A stretch of 41,683 nt of DNA, taken from Coriobacteriales bacterium. Its GTDB lineage: Bacteria; Actinomycetota; Coriobacteriia; Coriobacteriales; UBA8131. The position numbers and the translations under genes are program-made. The stretch is from positions 1 through 41,683 of the forward strand of contig JAITHV010000005.1 of NCBI GenBank assembly GCA_031279835.1, written 5' to 3'. The notes below the pieces were generated by a model. That model did no database searches. It saw nothing but the letters and a program-made list of their open reading frames with translations, and had not been told where the DNA came from. Shown here one piece after another: positions 25,229-32,640 of the stretch. The first letter of the stretch is position 1. The number at the start of each line of letters is the position of its first letter.

Positions 25229-26752
25229 GGCCGACTCCTCGTCGTCTTTCCGCTGCCGCTCGTTGCTGGCAGCCCGGTACTCCTTTGGTCCCCCCGCCCC
25301 TGCGCGCAGGAGAGTAGGATCGTCGCCTACACAGCTTAGTATGGTCGAAGGCACGCCCGGCACCGCCCCTGCGTCCACGACGACGGCCGCCTTGGCAGCG
25401 ATCGCCGCGTCAAGACTCTCGACGCTCAGAGCGGGCGGCTGCCCCTGGAGGTTTGCGCTCGACGCAGCGATCGGCACACGCAGCTCAGCCAGCACGGCCA
25501 GCGCCACGGGATGGTCGGGCACCCGAAGGGCAATGGTGCCGTCGGCGGCGGCGAAGCCCTCGGGCACGTCGCGACCGGCCTTGAGCACGAGGGTGAGCGC
25601 GCCGGGCAGATACGCGGCGGCAAGGTCGAGCGCCTTGTGAGAAATGTCGGCAGCGTAGCGCGCAATCGCCTCGGTGCTTTCAACAAGCCAGGCAACCGGC
25701 TTCTCGCGGTCGCGTCCCTTGAGCTTAAAGACCTTGTGCGCGTTGCCTGAGGCCGTGACGGCCACGCCGAGGCCATAGACCGTGTCGGTCGGGAATACGA
25801 CTGCCTCGCCTGCCTTGAGCGCCTCGACGGCCGGGCAAAGCCAGCGGCTTGCGTGCCAGTCAGCCTTGACCACGCCCCGACGACACGCCACGATGAACCG
25901 CTCGCGCCCGGTGAGGTCGCGCCGTATGCCGACGCCGAACCACAGGCCATGCGCCTTGCAGGCCTCAGCCGCGACCGTCAGTGAGTCTTCGTGGAGCTCG
26001 CAGGCGAGCATGCCGCCGGGGCGCAACAGCGCGCCAGCCTGGTCCAGGATGCGCCTGAAGAGGCCAAGGCCGTCTGCTCCCCCGTCGAGGGCGAGCGCCG
26101 GCTCGTGGTCGGCTACCTCGCGCGGCAGCTCCGCAAGCAAGGCAGTCGGGATGTAGGGCGGGTTTGACACAACCACGTCGAAGCTCGCGTGAGCAGCAGG
26201 GTCTGCCACGAGCGACGACGCGAGGTCGTCCACAAAGACTGTGAGCTGGTCATTCAGAGAGATCCCGAGCTCAAGAGCGTTCTCGCGGGCGAGGTTGACC
26301 GCCTCTTGGCTGATGTCGGTGGCAACAACCACTGGATGGGTTTCTCCGGCCTCTTTGAGCAGCGACAAGGCGACGCATCCGCTGCCGGTGCACAGGTCGA
26401 GCACCTTAGGCCGAGGCAGCGGCTCCCCTGAGCAAGCACGCGTCAGCCGTTCCAAGACGACGTCAACGAGCACCTCAGTCTCTGGCCGAGGGATAAGCAC
26501 GCCTGGCCGTACCGTGAGCCTCACGCGCCTAAACCATGCATGTCCCACGATGTACTGAGCCGGCTCCCCTGCCAGATGCCGTTCGACCCATTGATCCAAG
26601 AGCTGGCGGCTTTCGTCATTTGACCTACTTGCAGGCGTCAAATGCAGGCAATCGACAAAGATCTTCGCGACGGCTTCAGGACACGCCGCCCCGCCCAATC
26701 GCAGCTTGTTGGCAGCAAGTTGAGTGAACTCGCTGAACGATCCGTCTTTCAC
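24785..26752 (-). CDS. prmC: PrmC-Sua5/TsaC-RpiB triple-domain frame
   Basis: One uninterrupted frame of 655 codons joins three normally separate proteins. Residues 1-291 are PrmC, which methylates the GGQ glutamine of release factors (SAM loop VLDLCTGSGCVALS, catalytic NPPY at 197-200). Residues about 302-495 are Sua5/TsaC, which makes threonylcarbamoyl-AMP for the tRNA t6A modification (PTDTVYGLG, KGRDREKPVAWL, ASSANLQGQPP). Residues 509-655 are ribose-5-phosphate isomerase B (SDHAGFEQKAAL, VCGTGIGMAMAANKI, HNDANILTLSGR). The GTG start is three bases after prfA, fitting PrmC acting on RF1. No stop separates the parts. An ATG at 25228 with GAGGAG upstream opens the RpiB part, so RpiB may also, or only, be made separately. 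Confidence 0.9.
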   Translation of the reverse strand: MKDGSFSEFTQLAANKLRLGGAACPEAVAKIFVDCLHLTPASRSNDESRQLLDQWVERHLAGEPAQYIVGHAWFRRVRLTVRPGVLIPRPETEVLVDVVLERLTRACSGEPLPRPKVLDLCTGSGCVALSLLKEAGETHPVVVATDISQEAVNLARENALELGISLNDQLTVFVDDLASSLVADPAAHASFDVVVSNPPYIPTALLAELPREVADHEPALALDGGADGLGLFRRILDQAGALLRPGGMLACELHEDSLTVAAEACKAHGLWFGVGIRRDLTGRERFIVACRRGVVKADWHASRWLCPAVEALKAGEAVVFPTDTVYGLGVAVTASGNAHKVFKLKGRDREKPVAWLVESTEAIARYAADISHKALDLAAAYLPGALTLVLKAGRDVPEGFAAADGTIALRVPDHPVALAVLAELRVPIAASSANLQGQPPALSVESLDAAIAAKAAVVVDAGAVPGVPSTILSCVGDDPTLLRAGAGGPKEYRAASNERQRKDDEESAMTISIASDHAGFEQKAALANHLRKHGHTVVDLGPYDSGRVDYPDVAQKVAQEVAASDGGIGVLVCGTGIGMAMAANKIAGARAANVTSPELAEMARRHNDANILTLSGRFVSLEENCRILDAFLAASFEGGRHTQRLNKLKQLEGSR

Positions 26753-26755
26753 GCG

Positions 26756-27832
26756 TCAGACCGCCTGTTCAAGCCTCTTTGCACGGTCTGCGGCTATGAG
26801 CGCGGTGATAAGCTCTTCGAGGCCAGCGCCTCCTGCTCCGAGCAGGATGCTGTTGTACGTGCCGTTGAAGCCGATGCGGTGGTCGGTCACGCGGTCTTGC
26901 GGCCCGTTGTAGGTGCGGATCTTCTCAGCACGGTCGCCGGTGCCGATTTGGCTGCGGCGCTGTTCTCCCAGCTCCTCTTGTTGCTCTGCGAGCATACGGT
27001 CATAGAGACGCGCGCGCAGCACCTGCATGGCCGCCTCTTTGTTTTGCAGCTGCGACTTCTGGTCTTGCGACTGGACCACGAGACCGGTGGGCAGGTGCGT
27101 GATGCGCACGGCCGAGTCTGTCGTGTTGACACACTGGCCGCCCGGGCCGCCTGCCCGGTAGACGTCAATGCGCAGGTCGCCCGGGTTTATCTCCACCTCT
27201 ACCTCGTCTGCCTCAGGCAAGACGGCGACCGTCGCCGTCGAGGTATGTATGCGCCCCTGGCTCTCGGTCTTCGGGACGCGCTGGATGCGGTGGACGCCGC
27301 TCTCGAACTTCATGTAGGAGTAGACCTTGCTGCCGGTGACCTTGAACTCGATCTTGTTGAAGCCCCCGGCGTCAGAGGGCGACGAGTCCAGCTGCTCGAC
27401 CTTCCAGCCCTTCTCGTCGGCGTAGCGCAGGTACATGCGGTAAAGGTCTCCAGCGAAGATTGACGCCTCGTCGCCGCCCGCGCCGGCGCGCAGCTCCACG
27501 ATGATGTCTTTCTCGTCGTTGGGGTCGCCCGGCACGAGCATGACCTTTATGCGCTCCCCCATCTCTTCGAGCGCGGTTTGGAGCTGCTCGATCTCTGCCT
27601 GGGCGAACTCCTTCATATCGGCGTCGCTCTCGGTGCGCAGCAGGTCGCGCGCCGCGGCCAAGTCGTCGGCAGCCTTGAGGTAGCCACGCGCCTCACGCGC
27701 GAGCTCGGCCTGCGAGGCGTGCTCTTTGGCAAGCCGGGTGTATTCTTTCTGGTTGCCTAGGACGGCAGGGTCGCCGAGCCTGGACTCCAAGTCTTCGTAC
27801 GCGGCCGTGATCTGCCGCAGCTTCTCTTGCAT
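26756..27832 (-). CDS. prfA: Peptide chain release factor 1
   Basis: Recognises UAA and UAG stop codons and releases the peptide. The 358 residues are normal. The stop-reading and GGQ regions are visible: [23 protein letters not shown] contains the family signature and [25 protein letters not shown] holds the catalytic GGQ that PrmC methylates. The ATG at 27832 is preceded by GAAGG; the open frame upstream is short and unrelated. Its neighbour is the prmC part of the next frame, a usual pairing. RF1 matters for the TAG-interrupted sigma gene at 32.3 kb, since RF1 is what would end translation there. Confidence 0.96.
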   Translation of the reverse strand: MQEKLRQITAAYEDLESRLGDPAVLGNQKEYTRLAKEHASQAELAREARGYLKAADDLAAARDLLRTESDADMKEFAQAEIEQLQTALEEMGERIKVMLVPGDPNDEKDIIVELRAGAGGDEASIFAGDLYRMYLRYADEKGWKVEQLDSSPSDAGGFNKIEFKVTGSKVYSYMKFESGVHRIQRVPKTESQGRIHTSTATVAVLPEADEVEVEINPGDLRIDVYRAGGPGGQCVNTTDSAVRITHLPTGLVVQSQDQKSQLQNKEAAMQVLRARLYDRMLAEQQEELGEQRRSQIGTGDRAEKIRTYNGPQDRVTDHRIGFNGTYNSILLGAGGAGLEELITALIAADRAKRLEQAV

Positions 27833-27877
27833 GGGGATAAGACCTTCTATCTCGTGACGGTTCGGGCAAGTCACGCT

Positions 27878-27886
27878 ATAGTAGCA
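27878..27886 (-). promoter_or_regulatory. Extended -10 promoter of prfA
   Basis: TGC-TACTAT on the minus strand, about 46 bases before the prfA ATG. An AT-rich dip in GC surrounds it. It gives a leader of roughly 40 bases. Confidence 0.45.
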
Positions 27887-27973
27887 CATGCACGCGGGCC
27901 ATAACGGCGCTTGGCCGCGTGCTTCCGCGCGTCAGACGGCGCCGCGGCCGGCCAGCGCCAGATTGTGAGAAGA

Positions 27974-28369
27974 ATGGGCGTCTCAACCGAGCGGCAACAG
28001 TCGTTGTCGCAGATCGCATGCTACTTGTTCGTCGGCATCTCCACGGCAGCCATAGAGCTGACGGCCTTTGTCGTGCTCGATGCCGTGCTCGCGGGCAACG
28101 TGGTTGCCGCAAACGTCATTGCGGTGTCGGGAGCGACCGTCTACAACTTTCTCCTCAACCGAAAGGTCACCTTCAAGGCAAGCTCGCACCTCGTGCGAAG
28201 CGCCGTCCTGTTCCTGTTGCTGTTTGCCGCCAACCAGCTGTTCTCGTCGGCAACCATCGTGGCACTCGGGACACTCGGCATGCCCTCGGCGCTCGCCAAG
28301 GTGCTCACCATGTGCTGCATCACTGCTTGGAACTTCGTCTTGCTGCGCCGCGTCGTGTTTAAGCCGTAG
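27974..28369 (+). CDS. GtrA-like membrane protein
   Basis: A 131-residue protein with four hydrophobic helices and the GtrA-family pattern YLFVGISTAAIELTAF near the start and ATVYNFLLNRKVTF in the middle, ending LLRRVVFKP. GtrA proteins are thought to help move polyprenyl-linked sugars across the membrane, often with a DPM1-like GT2 such as the one at 23586. The ATG at 27974 starts just before the first helix; a GTG three codons earlier is equally possible, and neither has a strong ribosome site. The gene stands alone on the plus strand. Confidence 0.82.
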   Translation: MGVSTERQQSLSQIACYLFVGISTAAIELTAFVVLDAVLAGNVVAANVIAVSGATVYNFLLNRKVTFKASSHLVRSAVLFLLLFAANQLFSSATIVALGTLGMPSALAKVLTMCCITAWNFVLLRRVVFKP

Positions 28370-28373
28370 GGCG

Positions 28374-28487
28374 CTATAGCGGCAACACCGAGCCCACCTG
28401 AGTGATCGCCCAGACTTGGGCGTTGGTGCCGTCGTAGGCGCCGGTGTCGCTCACGTCGATCTGCTTGTTGGCCGCGAGTCGTGTCAT
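28374..28487 (-). pseudogene. 37-codon frame resembling a ricin-type lectin repeat
   Basis: The ATG overlaps the DUF554 stop (ATGA), then 37 codons follow to a TAG at 28374. The middle reads NKQIDVSDTGAYDGTNAQVW, which looks like one lobe of a beta-trefoil lectin repeat (DV-x-G-x-NGT-x-VQ-x-W). A full domain needs about three such lobes, so this looks like the end of a degraded gene, or a chance translationally coupled peptide. The lectin likeness is by eye. Confidence 0.35.
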
Positions 28488-29317
28488 TGCCCTAGTAGGC
28501 CACCCAGTATGACTGCCGCCACAAGTGACGGGAGCATGTTGCCGGCCTTGAGCTTCTTGATGCCGATGATCTCGATGCCAAGCGCTATGAGCATGATGCC
28601 GCCCACCAGCTCGATCGAGGCAATCATGGCAGGCGTGACGTAGGGGCCTGCCAGCCCTGCGAGCAAGACCAGGCCGCCTTCGACCGCAAACACGGTGACA
28701 GCTGAGGCGCCGACGCCGACGCCCAGTCCCGTGGCGAGCGCTACAGAGGTGACGCCGTCGAGCACAGACTTGAGGTACAGCGTGGACGGGTCGCCGAGAC
28801 CGGCCTGAAGGGACCCCATGACGGTCATCGCCCCCACACAGAAGAACACCGACGCCGCGACGAAGCCCTCAGCGAACCGCGCATTGCCCTCGCCGCCGCC
28901 CTCGGTGCCACCCTCGGTGCCGCCGCCCTTACCGTCGCCCTCGCCGCCGCCCTCACTGCTGGCGACCGCGCCGCCGCCGCCCTCGCCGCCGCCGCCGACC
29001 GGGCTGCGCGAGCGGCTGGCAAGTCGGTGCATCAGCCCGCCCAGCCCCTCCAGGCGCTCCTCGATGCGCAGCGCCTCACCGCACAGCGAGCCGGCCACCA
29101 AAGAGACGACCAGGACGACTGCGGCAAGGCTGCCTACCTTCGTGGCGCCAAGATCGCCGAAGCCGCCTACGGCAATGACAGCCCCGAGGCCAATCGTGCA
29201 TGACCCAATGGCAAAAAACACCACCTGTCGAAGGCGCTCGGCTATCAGGCGCCCAAAGACGACGCCTATGAAAGTGCCGAGTATAACGGTCGCAACGTTG
29301 AGCAGTACTCCAGTCAC
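28484..29317 (-). CDS. DUF554 (YqgA-like) membrane protein with Gly-rich loop
   Basis: A polytopic membrane protein of unknown function, 277 residues from the GTG at 29317, which has AAGGGGGG at usable spacing; a GTG two codons earlier abuts that site. The two halves match DUF554: GVLLNVATVILGTFIGVVFG and GSCTIGLGAVIAVGG first, then FCVGAMTVMGSLQAGLGD, LKSVLDGVTSVALA and GGIMLIALGIEI. Between them the cytoplasmic loop carries about 37 residues of Gly/Glu/Ser/Thr repeats that are not part of the family. The stop overlaps the small lectin-like frame downstream. Function unknown. Confidence 0.87.
   Translation of the reverse strand: MTGVLLNVATVILGTFIGVVFGRLIAERLRQVVFFAIGSCTIGLGAVIAVGGFGDLGATKVGSLAAVVLVVSLVAGSLCGEALRIEERLEGLGGLMHRLASRSRSPVGGGGEGGGGAVASSEGGGEGDGKGGGTEGGTEGGGEGNARFAEGFVAASVFFCVGAMTVMGSLQAGLGDPSTLYLKSVLDGVTSVALATGLGVGVGASAVTVFAVEGGLVLLAGLAGPYVTPAMIASIELVGGIMLIALGIEIIGIKKLKAGNMLPSLVAAVILGGLLGQ
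28888..28999. repeat. GCC/CTC triplet-rich low-complexity tract in the DUF554 gene
   Basis: Irregular repeats of GCCGCCGCCCTC-like units encode a GGGE/GGTE-type linker. Length steps are multiples of three and the frame is kept. Confidence 0.85.
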
Positions 29318-29356
29318 CGCCACCCCCCTTTAGACGCCCGTATGTGCGAGGTGCCC

Positions 29357-30898
29357 TTAGTCTGCATCGACCGGATACTCGTGCAGGTTGCGGTAACTTT
29401 CCGCAAAGAGCGCATCCGCTGCAGAAGCGTCAGGACGCGGCGAGACGAGGCTCACAAGCGGCACGATAACCAGCCCGCCGACCATCGCGATGGCGCCGGC
29501 GTTGATGGGCGAGTTGATGAACCCGAACACCATGTTGGAGCACACAAGCCCGACCGCAAAGACGAAGCACGCCCAGACACTGGCCGTGGTGGTCCTCTTC
29601 CAGTACAGCCCGTACAAGAACGGCGCGAGGAAGGAGCCGGCAAGCGCGCCCCACGAGATCGACATGAGCTGCGCGATAAAGGTCACTGACGACGAGTACT
29701 GGAACAGCGCGATGACGGCAGAGATGGCAACAAACGCAACGAGAAGAGCGCGCATGGTCAAAAGCTGGGCCTTCTCCCCCATCCTCTTCACAAAGTTGCC
29801 TTTGATGAAGTCGAGCGTCAGCGTTGACGAGGAAGTCAGCACCAGCGACGAGAGGGTTGACATCGAGGCCGAGAGCACCAGCACGACAGTCAGCCCAATG
29901 AGCAGGTCGGGCATGTTGGACAACAGCGTGGGCACGACCGCGTCGTAGACCGGCACGCCGGTGGGCGTCAGCGGCACGTCGGCGCCGACGAGGCGCCCGA
30001 AGCCACCGAGGAAGTAGCTGCCGCCAGCGACCACCAGGGCAAAGACGGTCGAGATGATGGCGCCGCGCTTGATGGAGCTCGTGCTCTTGATGGCATAGAA
30101 CTTCTGCACCATCTGAGGAAGGCCCCAGGTGCCCAGGGATGTGAGCACGATGACGCCGAGAAGGTTGGGCAAGTCGGGCCCAAACATCGAGATGAACGTC
30201 CCCTGCATGCCTTGGCCAGCACCGCCCGCCGCGCCGTCGCCCGAGACCTGCGAGAGCTCGACGACCGCCTCGGCAAAGCCGCCGTGCCCGGCGAGCACCG
30301 CTGCAATGACCGCGATGACGCCCACAAGCATGATGCAGCCCTGCACGAAGTCATTGACCGCCGTTGCCATGTACCCGCCGAGCACCACATACAGGCAGGT
30401 GAGAAGCGCCATCGCGACGATGCACCACTCGTACGGGATGGCAAACGCCATGTAGAATAGCCGCGAGAGGCCGTTGTAGACGCTTGCCGTGTAGGGGATG
30501 AGAAAGACGAAGATGATGCCGGCCGCGGCGACGCGCAGCGGCTTGCTCTTGAAGCGCGCGCCGAAGAACTCAGGCATGGTCTGCGCGTTGAGATGATGTG
30601 TCATGGCGCGCGTCCGCGCCCCGAGCACGTACCAGGCAAGCAGGCTTCCGACAAACGCGTTGCCGAGGCCTATCCACAGGGCGGCCATCCCGTACTTCCA
30701 GCCGAACTGCCCCGCGTAGCCGATGAACACCACGGCGGAGAAGTACGAGGTGCCGTAGGCGAAGGCCGTAAGCCACGGCCCGACCTTGCGTCCTCCGAGC
30801 ACAAAGCCGTCAACGTCCATAGCGCGCTTACGGGTGAAAAAGCCGATGGCGATGGTGACAACGATAAACAGCACCATCATGACAATCTTCATAGCCAT
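29357..30898 (-). CDS. Sodium:solute symporter (SSS family)
   Basis: A secondary transporter of 513 residues with about 13 hydrophobic spans, using sodium to import a small organic solute. Family marks include DGFVLGGRKVGPWLTAFAYGTSYFSAV near the N terminus, NAQTMPEFFGARF, and the sodium-site helix around VLVLSASMSTLSSLVLTSSSTLT, as in PutP-type proteins. The substrate (proline, pantothenate, other acid) cannot be told. The ATG at 30898 or the one two codons later may start it; neither has a strong ribosome site. A structured leader and a promoter with two dyads lie upstream, suggesting tight control. Confidence 0.9.
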   Translation of the reverse strand: MAMKIVMMVLFIVVTIAIGFFTRKRAMDVDGFVLGGRKVGPWLTAFAYGTSYFSAVVFIGYAGQFGWKYGMAALWIGLGNAFVGSLLAWYVLGARTRAMTHHLNAQTMPEFFGARFKSKPLRVAAAGIIFVFLIPYTASVYNGLSRLFYMAFAIPYEWCIVAMALLTCLYVVLGGYMATAVNDFVQGCIMLVGVIAVIAAVLAGHGGFAEAVVELSQVSGDGAAGGAGQGMQGTFISMFGPDLPNLLGVIVLTSLGTWGLPQMVQKFYAIKSTSSIKRGAIISTVFALVVAGGSYFLGGFGRLVGADVPLTPTGVPVYDAVVPTLLSNMPDLLIGLTVVLVLSASMSTLSSLVLTSSSTLTLDFIKGNFVKRMGEKAQLLTMRALLVAFVAISAVIALFQYSSSVTFIAQLMSISWGALAGSFLAPFLYGLYWKRTTTASVWACFVFAVGLVCSNMVFGFINSPINAGAIAMVGGLVIVPLVSLVSPRPDASAADALFAESYRNLHEYPVDAD

Positions 30899-30913
30899 GC
30901 TGCACTCTTATCC

Positions 30914-30945
30914 GGGGACGCCTCGATTCTCGAGGAGCACTCCCC
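30914..30945 (-). promoter_or_regulatory. Leader stem-loop before the symporter start
   Basis: The inner stem is CCTCGA-GAA-TCGAGG, extended outward by GGGGA/TCCCC. The hairpin ends 15 bases before the ATG and could affect ribosome access. No T-run follows, so a simple terminator is unlikely. Confidence 0.5.
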
Positions 30946-31022
30946 TTATGACGCCCATTGCGGCTCCGCACGGCTGGGCTGCCCGTAGTGCGGTCGAAGT
31001 ACGCCGGGCGCGTAGTGGATCA

Positions 31023-31056
31023 ATTGTAACAATTTGGTGAACAAGCACAAGTGCTT
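31023..31056 (-). promoter_or_regulatory. Symporter promoter overlapped by two inverted repeats
   Basis: Minus-strand TTGTGC (31045-31050) and TACAAT (31023-31028) are 16 bases apart. The -35 lies in AAGCAC-AA-GTGCTT (31043-31056) and the -10 in AATTGT-A-ACAATT (31022-31034). Both dyads could be repressor sites; the transcript would have a leader of about 118 bases. Confidence 0.5.
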
Positions 31057-31079
31057 TTGGCAAGATAGGCTTATACGCT

Positions 31080-31263
31080 GGCGTGACTGCGCGTGCTGGC
31101 TGCGCGTGCTGGCTGTGCGTTCTGGCCGCGCGTGCTGGCTGTGTGCGTCGGCCGCGCGTGCTGGCTGCGCGTTCTGGCTGCGCGTGCTGGCCGCGCGTGT
31201 CAGCCGCGCTCATCCGTGCGCATGTTGGCCGCGCGTGTCAGCCGCGCTCATCCGTGCGCATGT
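31080..31263. repeat. GC-rich tandem repeats downstream of the anti-sigma gene
   Basis: From about 31080 to 31187 there are imperfect units of about 15 bases (forms of GCGCGTGCTGGCTGT). These run into two exact 38-base copies, 31188-31225 and 31226-31263. The stop codon of the anti-sigma gene (31248-31250) lies in the second copy. Several frames stay open across the block by repetition only, and no gene is called in it. It fills much of the 349-base gap 30899-31247, the rest being the symporter promoter and leader. Confidence 0.9.
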
Positions 31264-32159
31264 GCATTCTCTCTCTCGCCATGCCCGTCATGACCTCCCC
31301 TCATGGGCATGTCCATGCCTCCGGCTTCGTGCACTTCTTCGTCGCGCCCTCCAGCGTCGTGCCCTCCTTCTCCTTGCCCTCCTTCGCCGTGCGTTCCAGC
31401 GTCTTGCGCCTCAACGTCGTGCGCCTCTTCGGCGAGCACGCCTTCTTCGTCGTGCTCTTCAACGCCATGCTGCCCGTGCGCCTGCTGCTCTATCTCGGCA
31501 ATAGAGTGGTTGCGGCAGTTATCAAAGGTGACGGTAGGGTCAATTTCCTGCAAGGCAAGTATGGCGAGGTACTTGGCAGGCGTCAGGTTCTCACCATGGG
31601 CATGGAGCTTGGTCGCTGCGTCAACCGAGAAGACTTCCTGCTCTGTGCTGCGCCCGCCTGCCTGCAAGAGGGAGCCGATGAGAGCCCTGAGCGCGTCGAG
31701 CCTCTCAGCATCAGCCTCGCCGTCGTTTGCCTGCATGGTCAGGGTGAACAATCCGGAGTCCTCAAGATAGCCAAGCTTGTCCATGACGCCAACAAGCTCT
31801 GCGAGCGCGTCCTCGTACGGCCTGTTGAGCAGGTCCACCTCGTCGAGGACGCTTTGCCCGTCCTCATTGTAGGCGTACACGCCTATTACGCGGTCAAACG
31901 GGTTGAGCGTCAGCTCGATGCTTGGATTGACGTCAAGGTCAAGAAAGACGCTCTCGCTGTAGTACACGTTGTACGAGAACACGACCGCAAAAACCGCCAG
32001 GCCAAGCGACGCGAGCGCCACGACAAGCCGCCGAGGCGATGCTCCCTGCCTTTTTTGACGTGCCTTCTCGCGCACATAGGCCATCGTGCTGCGCTTCAGC
32101 TGCTCTTCTGCCGTGACATGACTCAAAGCGTCAAGTAGCCGGTTCTTCAAACGGCTCAC
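31248..32159 (-). CDS. RsgI-like anti-sigma factor with His-rich extracytoplasmic tail
   Basis: A single-span membrane protein of 303 residues expected to hold its neighbouring sigma factor inactive. Residues 1-44 are the cytoplasmic sigma-binding part (RLKNRLLDALSHVTAEEQLK), 45-63 a membrane helix, and 70-110 match the RsgI outer domain, with DLDVNPSIELTLN containing an Asn-Pro bond of the kind reported to self-cleave in clostridial RsgI proteins. Residues 218-303 hold twelve histidines among Gly/Glu/Asp; four are exactly ten apart (247, 257, 267, 277), and the end reads AHAHG. Such a tail could bind metal ions. The GTG at 32159 overlaps the sigma frame by 29 bases. Family call good; metal sensing inferred. 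Confidence 0.82.
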   Translation of the reverse strand: MSRLKNRLLDALSHVTAEEQLKRSTMAYVREKARQKRQGASPRRLVVALASLGLAVFAVVFSYNVYYSESVFLDLDVNPSIELTLNPFDRVIGVYAYNEDGQSVLDEVDLLNRPYEDALAELVGVMDKLGYLEDSGLFTLTMQANDGEADAERLDALRALIGSLLQAGGRSTEQEVFSVDAATKLHAHGENLTPAKYLAILALQEIDPTVTFDNCRNHSIAEIEQQAHGQHGVEEHDEEGVLAEEAHDVEAQDAGTHGEGGQGEGGHDAGGRDEEVHEAGGMDMPMRGGHDGHGERENAHAHG

Positions 32160-32625
32160 CCCCCAGGCTTGATCTAAGCTGCTTCTTTGCGCGCGAGAGC
32201 CAGGTGTAGACCGTGTTCTCGTTCCTGTGCAGCATGGCTGCGATCTCGACGGCAGAGTAGCCTTCAAAGTAAAACAGGTAGACGACGTTCTTGTAGTTCG
32301 GCGGCAGCCGCAACACGGCATCGAGCACCTAGCGGTGTCTGTCTTCGAAGACAGGCAGCTCGCTCGCCAAGTCGTCTAGTGACTTGGCGTTCTTTTTGAA
32401 GAAGCTCTTCAATGTGTCCTTGCAGGCGTTTATGGTCACACGGACGAGCCATGCCCGCTCGTGCTCGTCACTATAAAACGGGGCGTCGTGGAGAAGGTAT
32501 TTGACGAAAACCTCCTGAAACACGTCCTCGGTGTCATGGTAGTTCTTGAGATGGACAAAGCATATCCTACGGACTGTGTCCGCGTGTTTTTCTAGTGCGC
32601 GATTAGTCTCCTGCTCGCTTCTCAC
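32131..32625 (-). pseudogene. ECF-type sigma factor interrupted by an in-frame TAG
   Basis: Codons 1-98 (32625 to 32332) give sigma region 2, with HDTEDVFQEVFVKYL and WLVRVTINACKD. A TAG stands at codon 99 (32329-32331). The same frame then continues for 65 codons with region 4: LPPNYKNVVYLFYFEGYSAVEIAAML and ENTVYTWLSRAKKQLRSSL. Read through, the 164 residues are the normal length and order of an ECF sigma factor, with the TAG in the linker between regions. A GTG follows the TAG directly, so a separate region-4 peptide could be started by re-initiation. The GTG start at 32625 is 15 bases after the secreted-protein gene, and the anti-sigma gene overlaps its end. It may be a mutation, a sequencing error or a genuine split or recoded sigma factor. 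Confidence 0.85.
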
Positions 32626-32640
32626 CGCAGGCGCCTGCTG

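Noticed and set aside
31043-31060. Short hairpin followed by TTTT as a plus-strand terminator
   Set aside because: No plus-strand gene ends near it, and it coincides with the minus-strand -35 box, so an operator is the better reading.
30908-31213. A 101-codon minus-strand frame and several plus-strand frames across the GC-rich repeats
   Set aside because: They stay open because the repeat lacks stops in several frames at once. The products are Arg/Ala/His repeats with no ribosome site and no known fold, and they cover the symporter promoter.
32627-32638. Perfect 12-base palindrome GCAGGCGCCTGC between the secreted-protein and sigma genes
   Set aside because: Such GC palindromes are expected by chance in DNA this GC-rich; no second copy was found near the promoter.
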